This document shows, in pieces, positions 29,239-40,200 of a stretch of DNA of 44,398 bases. A program made the translations under genes and the position numbers. The DNA lies in NCBI GenBank assembly GCA_963575745.1, contig CAUYUJ010004569.1:1-44398 (forward strand). The letters run 5' to 3'. The notes under the pieces are model-generated. The model saw only the letters and a list, made by a program, of their open reading frames with translations, had not been told where the DNA came from and did not search any database. Source of the DNA: Prorocentrum cordatum (Eukaryota; Sar; Dinophyceae; Prorocentrales; Prorocentraceae). Within the stretch, counting starts at the first letter, position 1; each line of letters opens with the position of its first letter.

Positions 29239-32200
29239 CTCCCCTCCCCCCCCCCCCCCCCCCCCCCCTCCCTCAGAGGGGAAGGGAACAGGGGCGGAGA
29301 GCGGACAGGGCACCCGCGCACCGCACTGCAAAAAGAGTATCCGCCCTCGGGCCCTGGGCCTCTCTCTCTGCGGGCTCCCCCGGGGCCCCCCCCTCGCCGG
29401 GGGGCCGCGACGACGGCGGCGACGGCGGCGCGAGGGCGAGAAGGACAAGGGGGGAAACAGACCTACCTCGCTTTTGACCGCCCTCGCTTCCAAGAGGTAC
29501 CAAACGATGCCAAATTGCAGCCTGTACTGGTCAGGCCGCTTGACGAGGAGGCGCGTGGTGTGGCTTGATCTTGCCTGGAAGCGAAAGCGGGGTAGGTAAT
29601 TCACGCTCTGCAAGACAGCGACGACGACAGCGGCTGCTACGACGACGACGACGGCGGCGACGACGCCGCCGAGGACGACGACGACGGCGGCGGACGAAGA
29701 CGAGAAGGACGACGACGACGACGAGGACGAGGACGAGGACGACGACGGCTGCGACGACGGCGGCGGGGACGGGGACGGCGACGACGAGGCGGCGAGGGCG
29801 GCCACGCCGGCGAGGACGAGGGCGACGACGAGGACGACGAGGACCGTCCACCTCCCTCAGGTCCCCTCTGCTGGGGGCGTCGGCGGGGTCGCCGGCGTCG
29901 AGGAGGCTGTCGTCGGCGTCCTGGGAGCAGCGCACGAGGAGGCGGCCCCGGAGGACGAACACGACCTCCTGTCCGCAGGAGTCCCGCCAGACCCAGGTTT
30001 AGGTTGGGCATGTCCTCCCATAGGCGGAGTTCGGAGGAAACGTGCCCAAGACTTTTTCAAGAGGCATTCCACAGTTACCAAAAACGTGCCCAGATTTTTT
30101 CATCACTGTTTTTGAATCATTTCTCCGTAGAGGGACACGCCCGACTGAAACCCAGATCCCCGAGGGCCTGCTGCGTGCTGCTGCTCAATCCGAGGCGCTG
30201 CTCCTCGCCTTCGGCCTCCGGGGCCCTCCCGCGGGCCCCGGGCCAGCAGAGCCGGAGATCCCCCTGGACGCCCGAAGCGGGGACGGGAAGAGCATGGGCT
30301 CGGCGCCCGACCACAGAGGTGGTCCCAAAACAACAGCGGCCGCTGCTGGGCGGGCGGCTGTCTGTCTCAGGGTGCGCACTCTCCGCGGCGACGCCGACGG
30401 CGAGCCCCCTGGTCAGAGTGAAACAGAGAAAAGCTGCCGGTCTTTGTGCCCGCTCTTTCCGTACCCATCTCGGTCGTCCCGAGGTCCGGGGCGACAAGCT
30501 GGCCCCAGGGGAAGCGGCCGGGACTCCTGCGCCCGCGCACGGAGCCCCTTTCTTGGGGGGGCGGCGGCGACCTCGGAGCGGGGCGCGGTGCAGGCCCGGC
30601 GCGGGACACGCGGCGCGCGAGTGGGGCACAGGGGGCGTGGGGCGGCGAGATCTATACAGGTCCACTGCTCCCTGGCCAGGCCCAGCCTGAACCCAGCAGC
30701 GGTGTGTGCGCCGCGCCCTCCTGGCCAAGGAAGGATGGCGTGCGCACAGCTCTTGGGTTCCGGATGGACCTGGCCAGTGAGCAGTGGCGATGTATGCAGC
30801 AAACAAGTATCACGAGGATGAAAGGTAAGGGTGCAGGGGCCTTGGAGGCCTGTGTGAGCGCTTTTCCAACGAGGTTGGCCAGTGAAAGTGGCCAAGGATG
30901 GGCCGAGGAGGCAGGAATACAAGGATGCCTCTGGGAAGGTTGCCGATCCTTACCATGCGGATTGACTTTAGATCTCGTGGCCCGCGGACGAGGCCAGAGA
31001 TGAGCGCTTTGAAAAGCCGGGAACCCGGAACGGGTAACCCGGGAACCCAGCCGGCCACCAAAATCGGCGGAAAACTGTCGCCAAACCTTTCAATTTCCGC
31101 TGGGACCCCTGCTGTGCTAGGCTCCCGGCCTCTGCCAGCAGGGCGTTCCCAGCCCCCCCCCGACTGGGGGGGGAGGGGGGAGGGGGGAGGGGCAAGCTAG
31201 GTGCGCTCGCGTCATATCTGACGTCCTACCCCTCCCTCCCATCCCTTACCATGGCGCTGATTTTCTCTATCCACGGACGCGTGTCGTAGCGGACCTGTGG
31301 CTCCGCGCGCGCGGTGCGTAGTGGGTGGTGGTGCGCGTACGTGCGTGCGTGCGTGTGTGCGTGGTTGTCGGTGGTGGTGGTGGTGGTGGTGGTGGTGGTG
31401 CTGCTGCTGCTGCTGCTGGTGGTGGTGGTGGTGGTGGTGGTGGTGGTGGTGGTGGTGGTGGTGGTGGTGGTGGTGGTGGTGGTGGTGGTGGTGGTGGTGG
31501 TGGTGCGGCGCGGTGGTGGCGGGCGGATGGGCGCGCGAGAAAGAGGCCCGCGCTGGGGCGAGAACGCCATCCTGAACGACGGAGGCCAAACACCGATCCG
31601 AAAATGAGGCCCACGCTGCAGCGGGAGCACGATTCGGAACGATTCGGGAGCAGAAATGAGGCCGGCGCCTCAGCGAGAGCAGCATTTTGAAAAAAACGCA
31701 GGCGAAAACCCGTCCTGGGAATCCTGTGTAAAAAAACAGTACGCGGGGGGGGGTCGGATATCTTCGGCACGCTATCAGGGGAAGTGGGAGAGTTTTTTNN
31801 NNNNNNNNNNNNNNNNNNNNNNNNNNNNNNNNNNNNNNNNNNNNNNNNNNNNNNNNNNNNNNNNNNNNNNNNNNNNNNNNNNNNNNNNNNNNNNNNNNGA
31901 GGGGCGAGGGGGGAAGAGAGGGGGGGGCGAGGTCTGGGCCCCTTCCCGGGTACCGCCAGCAGGGGTCCACGGACAGACCTGTGCTGGCGGCGCGCAGCAG
32001 GGAGAGGAGGGAGGGAGGAGGGCTTCTTTAGATGTAGGTCGGGCGTGTCCCCCTACAGGCGGATTTTGGACGACAAATGCAAAATAGTCAAACAATATTC
32101 CAAAAGCATGATCATAAAAAATATGAAAAATCGTCCCCAGACTATTTGTGGACTATTCTTGAATACTCCTCCAGAAGAGGGACATGCCCGACTGCATCTT

Positions 32201-35200
32201 AGAAGGAGGCTGCTTCTTAGGAGGCGCGGGCCTCACATCTGCAGAGAAGGCCCGCCGCTTCTAAGAAGCAGGGGTGCTTCTAAGAAGCCCTCCCCCCTCC
32301 CCCCAACCCCCTCTGCGCGTGGCCGGTTTACCTTGGGTTACCTTCTGACGGTCCAGAGGTCTGGCAAGGCCCCTCCGAGACCAAAAACAATCATCAAAAG
32401 AACTCCGTCGAGATTCACGACGGGGTGGTCGAAACTCGACCGCGGGACCTCTCTCGTGTGGCGTTCTGGCCGGAACTTGGAGAAAACAAAAAAACAGCCG
32501 CAGCCAGGAAGTGGGCTGAAAACGCCCTGAGCATGCGAAACAAGAACATGCTGCCAGGAGGGTGCACACACCACGCCAGTGAACCCAGGGCGAACCCCAG
32601 CCGGGCGCGGTTGCGGCGTGCGGGCGTCCAGTGGCAGCTCATGGCTGGAAGCCTCCCGTGCCATCTTGCCGGCTCTTGCGAATTGGCGCTGGCCGACGCC
32701 AGTCGACGCAAGTTACGGCGACACACGAGACTCGCATTGACGATCGAACAACACGCACCCATACCCATAGGGGGGACGGAGGAAGCAATGGGTGCGTGTT
32801 GTCGGATGGGGGTCCCCGCTCGAACGGGAGCTTCCCCCAGGGTTCGACAACTCGCACCCATACCCATAGCCAGTTCCCCTCCTTTCGACCCTCCTATGGA
32901 TATGGGTGTGAGTTGTTCGCTCGTCACCCATGACTTGCAACCGAACGAAAAAAGCTCCCTGCGCATCCTGCATGAGTTGCCCCTCGTCCACGACGAGGTC
33001 GCCGGGCAGGCAGGAGACGAAAGTGTGCACCTGCGCCTGGGGGGGGGGGGGGGGCGCGGGTTGCGGGCAGTCTCGTCGGCTCCCGACGGTTTTCCAGCCT
33101 CGGGGTGCTCTCCAGCAGTTGCGCCTCCCAGAGGCGTTCCCAGAGTGCCCAAACCCTCCCGCCGAACGGCCGCCAGAGGTACGAGCTGTGGTCCGAAAAC
33201 CACCTGGGGGACGGAGATGCTGCGATGGGCGCGGGGGCTGCTGAGAGGAGAGGGTTTTGACAGTGGATGCCAAGGTGGGTCATGTCTGGCCTAGCCTTAG
33301 GTCGGGCATGTCCCCCTACAGGCGGATTTGGGGCGAAAGAACAAAAATATTCAAACATGCTCAATAATATACAGAAATACTCCCAAAATCGTCCACAGAC
33401 TATTTTTTTTATCATGTTTGAATATTCCTCCTGTAGAGGGACGCGCCCGCCTGAAGCGTAGAGGTTGTGCACAAACGCCCCAGGTGGCCTAGGGGGTCAG
33501 CGATCCAGGCAAAGGGGGCTCCCTCCACGCAGCGGAGTCATCTGACCCCCCTAGGAAGCCACTTCGGGCATTGGGCTAGATCAGGCCAGATAGAACCCAC
33601 CTTGGCATCCACTGATGAACCCCGATCCCCTCAGCAACCACCGCGCCAAGCCCAGCAGAACCCCCTCGCGTCGTTACTCGCGGACACATTTCCTTCAGTA
33701 CGTTCGGCCGCGCAGAGCACTCACCGGGCCTCGGGGCGGTCAGCAAAAACGACTCGGGATCAAGACCGGTCCCCCCGAAGGGTTGTGAGAAAATCACGAT
33801 GTCAGGGGTCTGGGGATACCGATGCCGCTGCTCCCATGAGCTCTCTGGGGGTGCGTTCTAACCAGAATTCCGGCGGGGATTCGGACGTGGCGACGATAGA
33901 GGCCTCCCAGGTAGGCTCAAAGTAGATGGGGTCCAAGGACCGCGCAGCATCGTCGATGAAGCACCGATGCATCGGCGGTACATTGGCGACGTCGGCGATA
34001 CGACGGCGATGCGTCGGCGACGTCGGCGTGGATAGCACGGGCTCCGCATCGGGCCGCATCGCCGATGCATCGGCGATGCGCCGCGACCCTCCGACCCCGT
34101 CCACTCCGACCCCATCCGGGAAGCCTAGAGACGAGGACTCTCCAGGACGAGCACCGGCATGGGTACCTCTTCCTCTTCCTCTTGCGCGCCAGCTCGGCGA
34201 TGAAGGAGTGCTGGACGTCGCGGAAGAGCGGGAACCTCAGCACCGTGCTGCGCAGCAGCTCCAGGGACAGCTCCCTCTGGATCGCGGGGGACAGGCGCGC
34301 GAACAACTCGGGCCTATCATTGGGTCGGGCATGCCCCCCTACATGCGGATTCTGGGCGACAAAACTAAAGTAATCAAAACATGTACCAAAAGAGTCAAAA
34401 CAAATCAAAAAAATCGTCCCCAGACTATTGAATCTCTATTTTCGGGAACTCCTCCTGTAGAGGGACACGCCCGACCTAAGCCTATCAAGTTACAGAACAA
34501 ATGCGTACACGTGAGCTTTCGGAGCTTCGCGCAGACTTCTCGGATCGGCGCTGGACCCCCCACCCTCCCTGGCGCTCGGAGCGAGCCACGGGCGGCGCCG
34601 GAGGCGCCGCCAGGGAGGCCCGCTGGTGGTCCAGGCGACCCACGCGGAGCTCCAAAAGTGTATGGCTAGGTCGGGCATGTCCTCCTACAGGACGATGTTG
34701 GAGGAACAACATGTAAAAAGCGTCACACATGTCTCCAAACGTAGTCAGAAATCATCGAAAACGCGTCCCCAGACTTCGATGTTGTGGCTATTCTTAGGTT
34801 TTCCTCCTATAGAGGGACACGCCCGACTTAGGGCTACGCTGGGCGCCAGACATCCGGCCTCGCAGCAAGCACCCTGACAGGCGAAGCTCTGCAGTGAACC
34901 GCGCGCAGGGAAGGCACGGAGCAGGGGAGGGCTGCTGCGTAGACGCCTGGGAGATACCGGGGTCGGGGTGGCTTGTCCTCTCTGGATACGCAGCGTGTGG
35001 CTCCTCGTGCAGAAGAATAATAAGACTAAGAATAATGATATAATAATAAGGATGATCAAAATAATAAAACCATTTTTACACATAGGAATGATGATAATGG
35101 AAATAAGACAGACAAACACAATACACATAAACTCTTGGCGCTCCGCTCGGGTTTCTTGGATCTGCGCTGGAGCACCCCTCCCTGGCGCGCAGAGCGCACC

Positions 35201-37137
35201 AGGGGAGGCGCCGCCGGGGGGGGGGTCCAGCGCGGATCCAAGAAATCTGCGCGGAGCGCCAACGCTTTATGTTTATGGCGTGCCTCTTCTTCGTTCGTGG
35301 CCCCTCGTGCCTCATCAGGCTGCGCTCCACGCCGATCTGGTAGCGCAGGTTGTGCTCCACCCTCTTCTGCAACTCCAGCGACATGCCCCGGCGCCGGGTG
35401 AAGCGCGCGGCCTCCTCCAGCTGGGCCTCCACCTCTGGAGCCCTCCCAAAATAGGAGGGCTCCAAGAAGACCCCGAAAAGACCCCCAGAGCGGACTATTC
35501 TTGGGGGCTTCTCGAGCCGTCGCGGGGTTCAGAACCTGGACACGGCGAGAATGCGAAGCACTCATTCCAAAACCATACGAAAGTCATATATTTGATTTCC
35601 TTGGGCCGTGAGGCCACCTTGGGCGCGTTGGACCCCCTTTGGAGCTTTTTCGAGAGGGTCATTGGCGACTCGGAGATGGCCCAAGAGGTCCCCAAGACCG
35701 CTCCACGACGGCACAGTTGGCCCCCTGAAGAGGGCCCCGAGACAGCCCCAGAGGCGTCCCATACAGCCCCCAGAAAGGCCCCACGCGGGGTGGGTCCGAG
35801 TACTTAGATGGGGTCGGAGGATCGCGACATCGGCGTTCCCTGAGATCCGACGTAGCGAAAAAATGACAGCATTTTAAAGAATCACGCCCGGAGCCCTAGA
35901 CCTCAATTTGCTGCGACATGTTTCGAGCGGGCTCGATATGTGAGGGCCCTGGGGCCCGCAAGAAGGCGAAAACGCCCGGCTCCAAAAAGTTGAGACGCCC
36001 AAATGCTGGGGAAACCAAAAGGTACCCGCTACTCCCCGGACCTCTCCTGGGGTGCGGTTCTGACCAGGATTTCAAAGCGAATCCAGCGGTGGCGACGAGG
36101 ACCGCCCAGGAGGCCCAAAAAGGGGAAAACGAGGGGAGGGTAGCGGTATGGGCACCTTTTCCTCCCATGAGGTACATCGGCGCCGTCGGCGCGGAGAAGA
36201 CCGGGCTCCGCTCCGCGCCGCATCGCCGATGCTGGGGACACCAAAAGGCTACTCCCCTGACCTCTCCTGGAGTGCGTTCTGACCGAGATTTCGAGGCGAA
36301 TCCAGCGGTGGCGATGAGGGCCTTCCAGGAGGCCCCAAAAAGGAAAAACTAGGAAGGGTGGAGGTACAGTGAGGGCGCGGTCGCAAGAAACCCTCGCAAG
36401 AAACCAAACCCTGGAAACCTGCGCGCGAGGTGCACCTGAGGGAAAGACCCGAGCATCCTGAACGAATCACCTCCTTTGACGGCCGCCGGAAGTCACCGCG
36501 CAGAGCGCGGAACGAAGAAACCCAGGGCACCCTGACGAAACTCAGATGGTTTCTTGATGCGCGGCCCAACTGTATGGGTACCTTTCCCTCCTCCGGATAC
36601 CAGGGTTGCAGCGGCGCCGTCGGCGCGGAGAAGGTCGGGCTCCACACCGCGCCGCATCGCCGAGGCGGCGGCGGTGCGGCGCAGAGTCGTGCGGCGGGGC
36701 GCCGCCCTCTCTCTCGGAGAGAGCCTCCCAAAATTTTGGGTTGGGGGGCCCAGAGGGCCTCGTCGTCGAAGAACTGCCGCGTGAGGTGGGTGAGCAGGGA
36801 CACGATGGCCGGGGAGCAAGCAACGGCATAAGCATGAACCCTCGGAGCCCGCGCGGATGAGAAGTACCGTGTGGGGCCCGCCCGCCCGACCACGGGAGAC
36901 CTTCCACGAGAAACCCAGACCCTGAGACCCCAGGACGTCCACCGACTTGTGCTGTGGGAGCGCCGCGCTCTCCGTCGCAAAACCCTCGAGGCCCACGAAA
37001 CCTCCTCCTCCTCCTCCTCCTCCTCCTCCTCCTCCTCATCCTCATCCTCATCCTCATCCTCATCCTCATCCTCATCCTGATCCTCATCCTCATCCTCATC
37101 CTCATCCTCATCCTCATCCTCATCCTCATCCTCATCC

Positions 37138-37224
<87 letters not shown>

Positions 37225-40200
37225 CTCGAGGAGGAGGGGCACCCTGGAGACACGCAGGTTGGCACGGGTCCCCACTGCAAGCATGAACTTTTCGGGGCCC
37301 GCGCGGAGCCGGAGGAGCGGCGCCGGAGGCCCCCTGAGGCGGCGCCTCCGGCGCCGCCCGATGGCGCGCCCCGCGCAGCACGGAGGGGGTGCGGCGCGGG
37401 TCCGAGAGATCCGCGCGGACCTCCGCAGGCTCTTGCTTGGTGCCAGGGCTGGACCCAAACGGTGTCGTTCGTTTTCGCTTCGTGTTCGTTTTCCTTCGCT
37501 CTTGTCTCGAATCCGCCTCTCCCGCAGAGCGAAGTCGAAAGGAGAACGGCCCAGGAGATCGCCCAAAACACCGTTCAGGTCCAGCCCTGCTTTGCGTCAG
37601 TGCTTGCTCCCCTGGATGGTGCCGAAGAAGAGGGGCGCCGTCAGCATGGCCACGATGGAGAACAGCTGCGAGCGGGGGCCCCGCGCCGCGATGTCACCGT
37701 AGCCCACCTGCGAACGGCATTTTTTTGTCAGCTCGTCGCGGTGGCGGCCCCTGCAGCACGCTGTGCAGCACGAGCAGACACAGTGTCGCTCCGCTCCGCG
37801 GAATGAGAGGCTGGGGAAGGCTCGGGACGATGAAGCTGGGGGACCAGGACGTGGATAGCGTGTCGCGCCGAAGCGTGTTGGGCCCGAAGCAGCGGCAACA
37901 CGCCAAGCCAAAGTTCCTGACCGTGCAAAAAGGAGGAGGAGGAGGAGGAGGAGGAGGAGGAGGAGGGGGTGGAGGAGGAGGAGGAGGAGAATGAGGAAGA
38001 GGAGGAGGAGGAGGAGGGGAGGAGCATGAGAGGCAGAAGGAGGAGGAGGGGAAGGAGGAGGAGGAGGAGGAGCATGAGGAGGTGGAGGAGGAGAAAAAGG
38101 AGGCGGAGGAGGACTACGGAACATAGAGCTAACCATAAGACACCCTGGGCATACTCTTCGTCGATCCTTGAGGGCACTGAGGTGTCCCAGAGCTCTTGCT
38201 GGACCGTGGGGCCATTGGGGGGAGGGAGGAAGCTCGTCGGGGAAACTGCTGGCAGGCCAGGTTATTGCTTTACTTGCCGATTGTAATCAGGGATGCGTAC
38301 GACTCGGGTACGGAAGACTCGGATTGGCCTGACGGGGCCATCATGAAAATAACGAACCACAATCTGAAATTTGACGCGAACTCCCGCTGCAAACGTCCCA
38401 CGACAACCGGACCGTCAAATTCCAGGAGCCGCTCGTCCAAAAACGTCGGCAAACCCTAGTTCTGGCTTACTCGAATCTTACGTTTCCCCGACTCGAGGGT
38501 ACGGAAATGTCCCTGAGAACTTGTTAGTCCCTGGGGCCATCGGGTGGGGAAGAAAGCTCGTTGGGGAAAAGACAAGCAAGCCGCATTATTGTTTTACCTG
38601 CAAAGTGGACATATAGGCCTCCTAGATGGGGTCGGAGTAGATGGGGTCGGAGGCTCGCGACGCATCGCCGAAACATCGGCGACGCATCGGCGATGCATCA
38701 CCGATGCACTGGAGATGCATCGCCGACGTGGGCGATGTATCGGCGACGTCGGCGTGGAGCAAGTCGGGCCCCACATCGGGCCGCCCTAGCGATGCGTCGG
38801 CGATGCAGCGCGATCCTCCATCCTCACCTAATCTACTCGACTAGACGTAAGAGCGACCCTGGGTAAGAGTGACCTTTGGTGCGCAGCTTTTGTGGGCGCA
38901 GGTCGCCTATATTGCATCAAGCTCGGCGATCGGGGGGGGCCTGATGAGCCCGCGCCAAAGCCCACTCCGGCGAAGGGTCACTCGTTACGTGCAGTCAATC
39001 TACTGCGACCCCATCTTGCAGCCCTAAAGCGAAAGGGACTAAGACGAGGAGGAGGAGGAGGAGAAGGAGGAGGAGAAAAAGGAGGGAGGAAGGAGGAGGA
39101 ACAGGGAGAAGGAGGAGGAAAGAGGGAGGAACGGAACGGAACGGAAGACCCGAAGGGGAGTGCACAACACAAAATGGAACGGAACGGCACGGAAGACCCG
39201 GAAGACCGGAACGGAAGACCCGAAGGGGATATTTAAGCAGAGCTTAAAACAAAACAAAACTTATCCTATGGGATTGGCCACTTTGGCCTGTTCCTTAGGA
39301 CGGATCCTTTCACATAAGGCTGACACGCGCTGCTCCTAGGAGGGGGCCGTCTGGGAACTTGCGCGCGAGGTCCTCACAACCGCTGGGGCGTCTGGGACAG
39401 GAGGGGCGGCGGATAGGCCAAGCCTAGCAAGAGGAACCGCACGATCAAGAGCAGCCCGCGCTCTGGGGTTCGGGCAATGACCCTTCCTGAACTCAGACAA
39501 AATCTCCAAACCTTTGCGAGACGGAGCCTCACACTGACGGCCTAACTTCAAACCCCTCCCTTGGGACCAACCCCCGCAGCGAAGACAGAGGATCTGCTCG
39601 CTGGGCGGGTGCCGACACGACTCAGGCTGCGCGCCAGGAAACAAGCTAGACCCGACCATGGCGACGAACTCGTGGCCCATGGAGTCACGGAGCAGACCTC
39701 GGAGGAACGGCGGCAGCCCGCGACAACCATCAATCGGGGCGGTGTCGTAGCTGCCTTCAGCAACCCTGGAACAGCTCCTGCACTGGAGGCCAAGCTCACT
39801 CTTTTTCCAAACGTGCCACGACACTTGTCGCCGCGACCTTGGGGCACTGGTTCGGCGAGGCCTTGCCCGCCGCACCCCGTTGTCAAAACAGGGGAGAACA
39901 CTCGCTGCAAGCTTCGTGCAATGCCCCACTCGTTCGCCAGCCACATCCAAATCACTGAAGAAGTCTGGCATGGGAGCAGGGTGCACGCTTAAACCTTGTT
40001 TAGCATATCTGTCAGCAGCAGCATTGGCAATGGCAAAGACCTTCTCGTCGCCATCTAGGCCCTGAATCTCTGACTCATCTCGATGAACCCTCGCGCGCCG
40101 AATTTCCTGCATCAGGGCCGCGCCTTCAAGCAGCTGCGCAAAGGCTCGCACTCCAGCGTGCTGGCTGGAGAGGGCGAGCTGGTCATTCACATTTTTCTGG

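Noticed and set aside
28518-29805. Several ORFs above 250 codons on both strands
   Set aside because: All cross CCT/CAT/poly-C and GAC microsatellites and have no recognisable domain.
31212-32095. ORFs spanning the N gap
   Set aside because: Unknown bases translated as X; flanks are microsatellite and repeat DNA.
36249-37571. 440-codon minus-strand ORF with poly-Asp
   Set aside because: Runs through the CTC/ATC microsatellite in an intron and merely overlaps the short real exon at 36759-36803.
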